Shown piece after piece: positions 33,286 through 42,619 of a stretch of 64,000 nucleotides of DNA. The notes beneath the pieces were generated by a model. That model saw only the letters and a program-made list of their open reading frames with translations, ran no database searches and was not told where the DNA came from. The stretch is taken from contig OY757947.1 of assembly GCA_963585895.1 (NCBI GenBank), positions 39,004,122-39,068,121 of the forward strand. The letters are read 5' to 3'. Within the stretch, counting starts at the first letter, position 1; every line of letters starts with the position of its first letter. The translations under genes and the position numbers were made by a program. Source of the stretch: Sepioteuthis lessoniana (taxonomy: Eukaryota > Mollusca > Cephalopoda > Myopsida > Loliginidae).

Positions 33286-33821
33286 GGATGGAATGATAAA
33301 ATTGTCGCCTTAGAAAAGACAACATGATTCCATTTCCGTTTAATGAAAACCGGTTTCTTTTTTTGTTGCAGACCATCTACTAGTTGGCTAGTTGTGTACA
33401 AATCCCAAGAGCGATAGGAGCCTTCTATCATGTCTGAAAGTGACACAATGTCCAACAAGCAAGATTGGAGATGCGCCACTGTACAACTCATGCTCTCTAC
33501 CATTCCAAGTTATGACAACAGGACCATTGCCAGCACCCTCAAAATGCAAATCTGGATTGCCACGAATAACAGGGAAGTGCCCAGGGTGATGAAAACAAAG
33601 TTTCTGGCTCCGGTTTTGGTCTTTGGTGTGGTTTCAAAGGAGGGCCACATCATGCCACTTCACATCTTCGAAGTCGGCATGAAAGTCAACACCAAAGTGT
33701 ACCTGGATGTACTGAAGAGTTTGGTGATCCCCTGGTGCAATCAGGTGGCCGGTGGTAGACCCTGGGTGTGGCAGCAGGACTCAGCGCCGGCCCACAATTC
33801 CAAAGAGACCCAGGCTAAACC
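33286..33821 (+). pseudogene. M2 mariner-like transposase, internally deleted
   Basis: The leader matches the 22.7-kb copy. The frame from 33430 encodes an N-terminal region (MSESDTMSNKQDW), and then jumps to catalytic-domain sequence: LVFGVVSKEGHIMPLH, KVYLDVLKSLVIPW and WVWQQDSAPAHNS, the last holding the second catalytic aspartate of IS630/Tc1/mariner transposases. The first aspartate region is deleted and the third acidic residue is lost because the frame runs into a LINE-R fragment at about 33822. The combined frame ends at 34008 (192 codons) and is a chance fusion of two dead elements. Confidence 0.8.
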
Positions 33822-34500
33822 TACCAAACTTGATAGGTTACATGACATAAACGCTAACAAAACACTTAGAGAAAAACCTAGATGGAAATTACACACTGCG
33901 ACACACTGTTTTGAACAAATCCTGGGAGTAACACCCAACAAAACAGCAGCTGTATGGCCACTTACCTCCTTTCTCACAAACCATCTAAGCAAGATAAACA
34001 AGACATGAGAGGCATGTTCTTTTATCATATTTACCAACCTCTCCACTCAGGCAGGATATGACACAAGGTCAATTTTTAAGCAGAGTTTAACAGGTTTGAA
34101 TTCAGAGTTTTCCTTCTCCTAGACTAGTTGCCTCACCAAGGCTGAAGAACCTAGTCTACCCTACTATTTACCCATAAGTGGAGGGAGAATAATTGGATTC
34201 ATACCTTTCTCAAGGGTATTAGTGCTATGTGAAATGCCATCAGTCTTGTCCAGGATTTGAACTTGTGTCGCCATGTCCATTTCCTACGACGATAACCATT
34301 ACATAACGGGCACCTCCAAAGCAATGTTCTTTTATGGACTCCTACATATGGACAGAGCAGCATTGGCCGACCTGCAATACATTACATACATTTGCTTTGT
34401 GCAGACACTGGATGCCATCTTGAAGACCTCCAAAGAACAATGGATTACAGGGACAGATTGCAAGAAAGAGTCTGGGAACTCCATCTTATTAGCATGACTT
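33822..34500 (+). mobile_element. LINE-R 3' fragment, interrupted by SINE1
   Basis: The left part (33822-34025) aligns in sense with the LINE-R region TKRLEKKLDGNY...LRAILNK. The right part (34324-34500) resumes with LLWTPTYG-like LLMDSYIWTEQH and the C-terminal region. The SINE1 between them entered exactly at the codons for DVLLW. Many substitutions and stops are present. Confidence 0.75.
34026..34323 (-). mobile_element. SINE1 with 12-bp target duplication, nested in LINE-R
   Basis: Perfect duplications ATGTTCTTTTAT at 34014-34025 and 34324-34335. Full-length SINE1 in minus orientation from TATTTACCAACC to the reversed head ACCATTACATAACGGGCACC. Confidence 0.95.
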
Positions 34501-34904
34501 GATTATAATCCATCATTGATTTATTATTTGTTTTGTTTGACTTAAAAAATGAATTGTGTGAAAATTTTCCTATCTGTAATATGAGATATAAAAGAAAAAA
34601 AAAAAGGAAAAGATGACATTTTTGTTTTTTAAATAAAAAATCTTTTAATTCCAACTTATTTCAAAGCCAATTCAATTCTCAAGAAATCAAATCTTGGAAA
34701 ACAGGAGGTAATTGCATAAAAGATGCAAAAAAAAAACCGACATCTGGTATTGCTTCTAATCAAATTAAAAGCCATAAAATGGTTTTCCAGAAACTCTAAT
34801 TAAATAAAAATAGAAAAAGTTCGTTATTGCTTGTAGAATTTTTATGACTTTATATTCTTAGTATTATGAATGTCTGTAAATCTAAAGAAAGAAAATAATT
34901 TCGT
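34501..34904. other. Unassigned AT-rich sequence
   Basis: A/T-rich, with poly(A) stretches at 34590 and 34724. No gene or family member recognised. Confidence 0.45.
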
Positions 34905-35031
34905 ATGAAAAAAGCCAAAACTATTACTAACAGAGACTATGAAGATCATTTAGCCCAAACCAAATCTTTACTGCTTAGCCTGGAACAGACAGCAAGAGGC
35001 ATTGGTCTCTTTATGAACTCAGATAAAACAG

Positions 35032-35715
35032 ATGGTTGGTTAGTTGTGTTGTTTTACGGTGTATCAACCCTTTTAACGCTGAACTAAGTCATTATGATAA
35101 AAGTTTCAAACAATTCAGTTTAGTATAAGTACAGTTTTGCTTATGAATGTCAAAAACAGTTCTATTTCAAACAATTCAGTTTAGCATAAGAACAGTTTTT
35201 TGTTTAAATACCGTCAAATGGAAAAACAGTTAATTTCGAACAATTCAGTTTAGTGTAATTACAGTTTAGTTCTATTTAACCCAGAGATAGGATCCTATCA
35301 GGTGCTATAAGTCGTAGCCGGAGTGGACCTGGGAACAATGGTAATGAAGGGATACTCAACATTCCCCAAAGCTCCAGCATTACTGGAACCTCACCATCTG
35401 ATTGTTTAGTGTCATATCCTGGACACTCATTAGGAGTGGGGGTCTTAACCTCCTGCAGAGAGTCATTTTTATCATTAAGGCTTTTCAGACCATTGTCTTC
35501 ATCTTTATCATTATTTCGACAACCTTCCCGAGTTCAACAAACACCTGAAGAAGGCCAGAAGACATATCGTCCGAAACGTTGCGGATATAACAATAAAGAT
35601 GAAGACAATAGTTTGAAAACCCTTAATGATAAGAATCATCAAGCTTCGTCTCAGAAATTTAAACAACTAATATGCAGAGATACAGTCTATTCTACAAACC
35701 CAGCCAACTGGGCAA
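35032..35715 (+). mobile_element. Family A with target duplication, inserted in LINE-R
   Basis: Duplications AGATAAAACAG (35021-35031) and AGATAAAACGG (35716-35726) fix the element ends: left ATGGTTGGTTAGTTGTGTTG, right AACCCAGCCAACTGGGCA. This proves that family A is a mobile element with about 11-bp duplications and no poly(A) tail. It holds three internal units and a 3' module that is itself interrupted at 35463-35688. Confidence 0.93.
35463..35688. mobile_element. Foldback insertion with CTGAAGA...GAAAC motif
   Basis: A 226-bp insert within the CTGCAGAG block of family A, with GCAGAGA on both sides (7 bp). The two halves are inverted copies: TATCATTAAGGCTTTTCAGA and CATTGTCTTCATCTTTATCA on the left pair with AAAGATGAAGACAATAG and CCTTAATGATAA on the right. 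The centre holds ACCTGAAGAAGGCC and GTCCGAAACGTTGC. Relatives lie at 48.99-49.87 kb. The core resembles a hammerhead CTGANGA/GAAA pair, but a full three-stem fold could not be drawn. Confidence 0.75.
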
Positions 35716-35867
35716 AGATAAAACGGAGTTCACACATTTTAGTCAAGATGATGCCATCTCATTAAATGGCAAGGCTCTTAAATTAGTGGACCAGATCACA
35801 TACCTTGATAGCTGTAGAAGTCACCCCCCCCTCTTAGATGTAGAATAACAACAACAACAATGATAAT

Positions 35868-36158
35868 GATATTTACCTAACCCCTCCGCTCGGGCAGGAT
35901 ATGACACAAGGTCAATTTTTTTAAGTGGAGTTTAATAGGTTTGAATTCAGAGTTTTCCTTCTCCTAGACTAGTTGCCTCACCAAGGCTGAAGAGCCTAGT
36001 CTGCCCTACTATTTACCCATAGCTGGAGGGAGAATAATTGGATTCATACCTTTCCCAAGGGTATTAGTGCTATGTGAAATGCAATCAGTCTCGTCCAGGA
36101 TTTGAACTCGTATCACCGTGTCCAATTCCTACGACGATAACCATTAATCCACGGGCAC
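35868..36158 (-). mobile_element. SINE1 with 12-bp target duplication
   Basis: AACAATGATAAT at 35856-35867 and 36159-36170. Full-length SINE1 in minus orientation, from GATATTTACC to the reversed head ACCATTAATCCACGGGCAC. Confidence 0.92.
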
Positions 36159-36171
36159 AACAATGATAATA

Positions 36172-36425
36172 ATGCTTACCAGCCTGGGGATTCTAACAAG
36201 CGTCCAGTTGGCAGATAAAAATAAAACAGGCTGTAACTCAATACAGATTCAACATTACTACTAAACCAGCCAGTATATATACACTATATGTCCACTCATA
36301 GGTCAGCAACCAATCACCATCCAAAGAATGGACTTGCCAACATGCGCAAAATGGAATACACCAATGTGCCATAAATAACTTTCCTTCTTCTGAGTCCAGG
36401 CAGATTACACTTCAGATCATCATGT
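36172..36425 (-). repeat. Family E repeat
   Basis: Reverse orientation. TGGCAGATAAAAATAAAACA at 36210, TATATATA (36273-36280), CCAAT (36309-36313), GGACTTGCC and GTGCCATAAATAACTTTCC. Same order of motifs as at 20.0 kb. Confidence 0.65.
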
Positions 36426-36449
36426 GATCATGTGCTGACTTCGATAAAA

Positions 36450-37870
36450 TACCAAACATAACATATTCAACAAAAGCAGTGTCTCATCAACTGAAAGGGA
36501 TGTCAGCATACACATAGATAAAGTATGGACTGCTATGGACAGATTAACAACCTGTTGGATGATTTTAGCCGGAGATTTTTGTTGTTAGCAAGAAGGAAGT
36601 GTTGTTTGTGTTTAGCGAGGAAGATGGTTTAACGTATGTGTGTTTACGTTGAGTTGTTTCCTCGCTTAGTGTTGTTAGTCCCCTCACTAAGTTTTAAGGG
36701 TAAATAAAGGTAGAATGATGAAGATAAGATGCTGAAGGTCAAAATATATTTTTATGAATAGGTTTTTATTTGCAGCATGGAATATTTGTTTGCTTCTGGT
36801 GCTGCAAGACTCGTGGTGAGTTAGATTGTGAGTAAGAAGACGAAATGGCGTTATGAGAAGTTGAGAAGGTTGAGATGGCAGCGTGTGTCGTCGGACGTGT
36901 GAGGGATTGTGTTCGTTGTGTTTTAACGAAAGACATGTTGCAGTTGTAGGAATTGAACTTTGGATGTCACCATGAGTTTTGTGTGTCTGGTTTTTTGGAG
37001 AGTATGTGTTTTCTCCATTAAAGTAGCCCAGAGGTAAAATGGGTGCTAGGTGTCATGAGCGGGATTACGCGTCGGATCGACATAGCCAATTTTGGGGTGA
37101 CATAAAGTCGTGCCTGTGGGAGGCTTGTTGAATGTATCTAATTTATATTCAACTGGGATTCCTTCCAAGGAATCCATGAATGAGATGGGTTCCCTTGTGT
37201 GTCCACGCTGCTGCTGCTGCTATTCTAGAGCCGCAGTGAGACGTCTGCACTGGGCAGCATTGTCCAGCTAAAGAGAATGTTATTGAAGAACGGTCAGTGT
37301 GACATCTGCACTGGACGGCGTTCTCCAGCCAAAGAGACTGGGTTTGGCAGCTTACCATTTTTGCTGGCTGGAAATGAAGGTCCGGGCTGAAGAGGATAGG
37401 TCATCCTGATTGGGTGAAATTAAGTGTCGAATTAAATTTGCGCGCTAAACTAAAATACGAAATTTCACTTCCTTTACAAACTATATGGAAATCTGATCTC
37501 TCTCCCAGAAGAAAACAGGAAATCTTCCAAGCTTCAGGCATGTCAGTACTATTGTATAGCTTCACCATCTGCACTTTTTAACAAAGTACTTTGAGAAAAA
37601 GCTTGAGGGGGAACTACATGCTGTTTGGAAAAACTCCAGGAAGCAACACTTCCCAAAACAGCAGTTTTATTGCCACTAACTTTCCTTCATGTGAACCGTC
37701 CAAGTAAAATGAACAAGGCATGCTGGGTATAGTTGGAGAAGCAAGGACAAACCCATAAACGATGTATTTATGGGGTCTCTCTCATTTAGATATACCAGTG
37801 CTGGCTGACCAGCAATGTCTTTTATTTATCAGCTCTGCATGGACATTGGATGCTGGCAAGTGTAGAGGAT
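36450..37870 (+). mobile_element. LINE-R fragment split by a 926-bp insertion
   Basis: 36450-36552 encodes SVSSTERDVSIHI...VWTAMDRLTT. The family frame resumes at about 37482 with IWKSDLS and runs through SVLLYSFT and the C-terminal region to about 37870. Removing 36553-37478 restores the usual order DRLTT-IWKSD. Stops and shifts show that it is dead. Confidence 0.8.
36553..37478. mobile_element. 926-bp insertion with TG...CA ends, possible solo LTR
   Basis: The insertion begins TGTTGGATGATTTTAGCC and ends CCTTTACA. AAC precedes and follows it, one base away on the left (36549-36551) and directly on the right (37479-37481), too short to prove a target duplication. It includes GGGTAAATAAAGG (about 36700-36712), which holds a possible poly(A) signal. 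No coding frame of note exists; the 69-codon minus frame at 37149-37358 has no known domain. Confidence 0.5.
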
Positions 37871-38280
37871 TTGGCATTAAATAACCTACAATGGTTGATA
37901 TGCCATAAAACCCAACCAACCAAATCATATATAATTAATATATATGTATAAAGAGTATTTAGCATTAAATAACCTACAACGGTTGATATGCCATAAAACC
38001 AAATCAAACCAAATTATATATATTTAATATATATGTATAAAGAGGATTTGGCATTAAATAACCTACAATGGTTGATATGCCATAAAACCAAACCCAACCA
38101 AATCCTATATATTTAATATATATGTATAAAGAGGATTTGGCATTAAATTACCTCCAATGGTTGATATGCCATAAAACCAAATCAAATCAAATCATATATA
38201 TTTAATATATATGTATAAACACAATTTGGCATTAGATAACCTACAATGGTTGAAATGCCATAAAATCCAACCAACCAACC
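37855..38280 (+). repeat. Tandem array of the shared SINE-B/family A tail
   Basis: Five units of about 88-95 bp: GGATTTGGCATTAAATAACC, then TGGTTGATATGCCATAAAAC, then AACCAAATCATATATA and ATATATGTATAAAG. Units differ by few bases, so the array is young. Confidence 0.9.
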
Positions 38281-38332
38281 TGAGCTTTTATAGCTTTAAC
38301 TAGCCATTTATCATTTAAATATCTTTTACATA

Positions 38333-39264
38333 CGCAGTGCCTTCAATAAGTTTCCAGACCTTTTTTTGTACAGGCATTTAAAATTGTCATAGGCTCTTGA
38401 AAGTTCAGTATGTTATTGCTATACATTTTATGAGATGACTGACCAATTTTTATGATTTCAGCTTCAAAGGAACAGCTACAGCAACAATTGGAATACACCC
38501 AGCAACAATTGGAATTCACCCAGCCTGATTGTCACAGCTGGTCAATTTCAAAAATGCAATCTGGACGTGAGGACACTTTAGAAGAACGATATGCAATAAA
38601 ATTGTGTTTTAAACTTGGAAAAAATGCCACAGAAACGTATGGAATGCTTCAGATGGCTTTTCGACCATCTTGTATGAATTGAGCATCAGTTTTTTAGTGG
38701 CATAAGAGATTCAAGGAAGGCAGGGAGTCTGTGAGGGATGATGAGAGGTATTGGAGGAGTAAAAATGTCAATACACCAGAGTTGATTGGCAAAGGGTTAG
38801 GGTGAGGGTTAGGGTTACTATGTTTAGGTTTTAAAGGAGTTCAGGTAGAGATTCTGTCAGAAGAGGCCAGCACTCTTAAAATCGGGTCAGTGGCATTTCC
38901 ACCAGGACAATGCACCAGTCCACAAATCCATCCTTGTCATAGGCTATTTGACCAAGATGGGCATCAACACAGTTCCTCAGTCTCCCTATAGTCCAGACCT
39001 TGCTCCCAGTGACTTTCGCTTATTCCCTAAGCTCAGAGGCTGTTGTTATGAGACATTTGAGGAGATGAAAGAGGCTGTGATGAAGGTCATTGACAGGCTC
39101 ACACAAGAGGACTTCCATGTGGCCTTCTAGAAGTGGTTGGAATGGTACAACAAATGCATTGCAGCCAGAGGAGATTACTTCAAAGGGGACTTGAGTTTCA
39201 TGTGTGTTCTGTCAATAAAAGTTCCCATACAAAAAAAGTCTGGAAACTTATTTAATGATCCTCA
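38333..39264 (+). mobile_element. M1 mariner deletion derivative, plus strand
   Basis: TA duplications at 38331-38332 and 39265-39266. Terminal inverted repeats: CGCAGTGCCTTCAATAAGTT on the left and, reversed, TGAGGATCATTAAATAAGTT on the right, followed on both sides by TCCAGAC and a T run. The N-terminal frame (38452-38694: EERYAIKLCFKLGKNATETY) and the C-terminal frame (38948-39130: SPYSPDLAPSDFRLFPKL) are joined by a deletion that removed the first catalytic part. The junction carries telomere-like GGGTTAGGGTGAGGGTTAGG (38795-38814). It cannot encode transposase and would need enzyme from elsewhere. Confidence 0.93.
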
Positions 39265-39279
39265 TACTTATATGGTTTC

Positions 39280-40060
39280 AAGTATTTCTAATATATATAT
39301 ATATATATATAAGTAATTTGTAAGCAGTTCTATTGGACCCCTAGATAGAATCTTAATAGGTACTATGTCTTCTGGAGATTGTGGAATACCCCTTTTTCAG
39401 CATTGCCCCTAGATCTATCGTTTCCTAGAGTAATAGTAAGTATTATTTGTATTCAATCAGCGTATGGGGAAAAAAAGCCCTCTTAAGAAACAGTTATACA
39501 AAAAAATGTAAATATAAATGTTCAGTGAATGTGATACCCAAAGATTATAGTATAAAATAACCCTTGAAGATTTGACATGCCACTAGAATTTTAAAAAAAC
39601 ATTTAAAAAACAATTACACAAAAAATATAGATATGTTCTGTGAATGTGATACCCTGAGCTTATAGCTTAAAATAACCCTAGATGAGTTGACATGCCGTTG
39701 GAATAAAAAAAAAAAACACTTAAAAAAACAGCTACACAAAAAATGTAAATATAAATTTGATTTCTTGAAAAGGCATGAACCCTCACACCCTCTCCTCAGC
39801 CATGGTTTAAATAGTAACACTACTGTTCTTCTACAAGGATGGCTCTGGCATTAAATAACTCTAGAAGGTTGATATGCCATTAAGCAAAAAAACTTAAATA
39901 GTACCACTACCATTCTTCAATAAGGATGGCTCTGGCATTAAATAACCCTTGAAGGTTGATATGCCATTAAGCAAAGAAAACTTAATAGTACCACCACTGT
40001 TCTTCTATAAGGATGGATTAGGCATTAAGTAACCTATGAAGGTTGATATGCCATTAAACA
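39280..40060 (+). repeat. Diverged tandem copies of the SINE-B tail
   Basis: From 39825 three units of about 86 bp (AAGGATGGCTCTGGCATTAA, GGTTGATATGCCATTAAGCA, TAGTACCACTACCATTCTTC) stand head to tail. More diverged relatives with TAAAATAACCCT and TTGACATGCC lie at 39540-39590 and 39650-39700. A (TA)n run lies at 39290-39310. Confidence 0.75.
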
Positions 40061-40739
40061 AAAGAAAAGAAAAAGATCTTTTGGCATAGAATTACCCTAA
40101 ACAGATTAGCATGCTATTAAAATCAATCAGTCATCAATCAAAGAATTATTAAGAATATTTAACAATTACAAGAATGATAATTATAATAACAAACGTTTTC
40201 TAACAACCAGGATTGTCCTTTTGTTACCTCTTTTTAACTAATGCCAAGGACAGTTAATATTGTTTTCTCGTGAATTAAAAGAATTTAACAAAAGAAAAAA
40301 ATCTTTTGAAATATTGTTATTGATATGAGTTAAGGTAAAAAAAAAATCAGTTTATATTTCTAATGAAGAAAAACAAGAAAATCCTCAAGACAAAAAAAAA
40401 AAATGGCAACAAATTCTCAGAATGCCAGAAGGTAAAAAGAGATTTCCATCTTTTTTTTTTTTTTTCTGACTGAATCTGAATAAATGTTCTTGATATTATT
40501 CATCAGTAAAACAAATATTTTTTTGCTCAATGATAAAAAGAATTTAAAAAGAAGAAGGAAAACACATTTTTGCTTTTGATACTAAAGCAATTTTCGCAAA
40601 ATTCAATTTTCATAAAATTTGCCTCTTAAGGAAAGATATTGAAATATGAAAAAAATATGAAAGAATTAAAATTAATTGCTTGAAATTTGTACATAAAATA
40701 GGAAGGGAGAATAATAAGTTTGCATCCCAATGCAATTTT
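40061..40739. other. A-rich sequence without recognised features
   Basis: Many poly(A) and poly(T) stretches (40350, 40395, 40450) and no coding frame or repeat family that I can identify. Confidence 0.5.
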
Positions 40740-40825
40740 CAATGGTTTTGGTTTGGTTCAGTTTGGTTTTATGGCACATCAACCATTGTAGGTTATTTAA
40801 TGCCAAATCCATTTTTATACATATA

Positions 40826-41106
40826 CATATTTACCAACCCCTCTGCTCGGGCAGGATATGACACAAGGTCAATTTTTAAGCAGAGTTTAACAGGTTTGAA
40901 TTCAGAGTTTTCCTTCTCCTTGACTACTTGCCTCACCAAGGCTGAAGAACCTAGTCTGTCCAACTATTTACCCATAGCTGGAGGGAGAATAATTGGATTC
41001 ATACCTTTCCCAAGGGTATTAGTGCTATGTAAAATGCAGTCACGTCCAGGATTTGAACTCATGTCGTCGTGTCCATTTTCTAGGACAATAACCATTACAC
41101 CACGGG
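40826..41106 (-). mobile_element. SINE1 with 16-bp target duplication, nested in family A
   Basis: Perfect duplications CATTTTTATACATATA at 40810-40825 and 41107-41122. Full-length minus-strand SINE1. Confidence 0.95.
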
Positions 41107-41235
41107 CATTTTTATACATATAAACAGTTCTGTTTCAAACAATTCAGTTTAGCATAATAATAGATTTTGTTTACTGCTAATTTTTAAAAACAGTTCGATT
41201 TCAAACAATTCAGTTTAGTATAAGTATGCAATTTA

Positions 41236-42136
41236 CGAGGATCATTAAATAAGTTTCTAGACTTTTTTGTATGGGCACTTTTATTGATAGTACAAATATG
41301 AAACTCTAGTCCCCTTTAAAGTAATCTCCTCCGGCTGAAATGCACTTGTTGTACCATTCCAACAACTTCTGCAAGGCCCCATGGAAGTCCTCTTGTGTGA
41401 ATGTGTCAATGACCTTCATCACAGCCTCTTTCATCTCCTCAATTGTTTCATAACGACAACCTCTGAGCTTAGGGAATAACCAAAAGTCACAGGGAGCAAG
41501 GTCTGGACTATAGGGAGACTGAGGAACTGTGTTGATGCCCATCTTGGACAAATAGTCTGTGACAAGGATTGATTTGTGGACTGGTGCATTGTCCTGGTGG
41601 AAATGCAACTGACCCGATTTTAAGAGTGCTGGTCTCTTCTGACAGAATCTCTGACTGAAATCCCTTAAAACCTCAACATAGTAACCCTAACACTCACCCT
41701 TTGGCCAATCAACTCTGGTGTATTGACTTCCTTATTCTTCCCACACCTCTCATCATCCCTCACAGACTCCCTGCCTTCCTTGAATCTCTTATGCCACTAA
41801 AAAACTGATGCTCAATTCATACAAGATGGTCGAAAAGCCGTCTGAAGCATTCCATATGCTTCTCTGGCATTTTTTCCAAGTTTAAAACACAATTTTATTG
41901 CATATCGTTCTTCTAAAGTGTCAGATTGCATTTTTGAAATTGACCAGCTGTGAAAATCAGGCTTTAGTAGGGTGTATTCCAATTGCTGTTGTAGCTGTTC
42001 ATTTGAACCTGAAATCATATAAATTGGTCAGTCATCTCATAAGATGTATAACAATAAGATACTGAATTTTCAAGAGTCTATGACAATTCTAAATTCCTGT
42101 ACAAAAAAAGTCTGGAAACTTATTGAAGGCACCACG
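41236..42136 (-). mobile_element. M1 mariner deletion derivative, minus strand
   Basis: TA duplications at 41234-41235 and 42137-42138, inside a family A unit. Ends are CGAGGATCATTAAATAAG and, reversed, CGTGGTGCCTTCAATAAG. The minus strand encodes an N-terminal piece (41812-42018: NEQLQQQLEYT, EERYAIKLCFKLGKNAREAY) and a C-terminal piece (41306-41608: HFHQDNAPVHKS and SPYSPDLAPCDFWLFPKL, giving D-34-D spacing for the last two catalytic residues, the mariner DD34D signature). The first catalytic aspartate is lost in the same deletion as in the 38.3-kb copy, with filler GTAACCCTAACACTCACCC (41681-41699). Confidence 0.94.
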
Positions 42137-42351
42137 TAAATGTCAAAACAGTTCTATTTCAATCAATTTAGTTTAGCTTAAGTACACTGTTTCAATGTCA
42201 AAAAACAGTTCCATTTGAAACAATTCAATTTAGCATAAGTAAACAGATTCAATGTAAAAAAATTGTTCTATTTCAAACAATTCAGTTTAGCACAAGTACA
42301 CAGTTTAAATGTCAAGAACAGTTCTATATCAAATTATTCAGTTTAGTCAAC

Positions 42352-42615
42352 AAAGGGAAATGGTTCAAAGTATGGTTATGTGTCACTGACAATTTAGTTG
42401 GTAGATAAAAATAAAACAGTCCTGGCAAAACTGCAAAACTACTAAAATAAAAGCTGGTATATATATACTCGATTGCAAACGCATAGACCAGCAACCAATC
42501 GTAATCCAGAGAATGGACTTGCACACTTGTGCACGATGGAATGCTCTAACGTACCATAAATAGGTCTCCTTCTTTAGAGCTCATTCAGCAATTGACTCTA
42601 GCTTGCTATACAACT
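42352..42615 (-). repeat. Family E repeat
   Basis: Reverse orientation. GTAGATAAAAATAAAACAG near 42402, TATATATA from 42459, CCAAT at 42494-42498, GGACTTGCACAC and GTACCATAAATAGG. Confidence 0.65.
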
Positions 42616-42619
42616 GATT

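Larger units (their letters stand above)
34905..35815 (+). mobile_element. LINE-R fragment split by family A
   Basis: 34905-35031 encodes the region around the reverse transcriptase active site, where the usual NYADD is changed to DYEDH, then LLLSLEQTARGIGLFMNSDK. 35716-35815 continues with KTEFTHFSQDDAISLNG and LKLVDQITYL. The two parts join in frame if the intervening family A copy and one duplication are removed. Confidence 0.85.
40740..42350 (+). mobile_element. Family A interrupted by SINE1 and M1
   Basis: Family A starts at GGTTTTGGTTTGGTTCAG and CACATCAACCATTGTAGG. It is split by SINE1 (40826-41106) and by M1 (41236-42136), then continues with internal units to about 42350. Its 3' module is missing; family E follows. 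Confidence 0.85.

Noticed and set aside
33430..34008. A host gene with 192 codons
   Set aside because: The product is half M2 transposase and half out-of-context LINE-R sequence, so it is a fusion of two dead elements.
38794..38818. Interstitial telomere
   Set aside because: Only about four degenerate TTAGGG-like units, placed exactly at a mariner deletion junction shared with another copy. It is better described as filler DNA.
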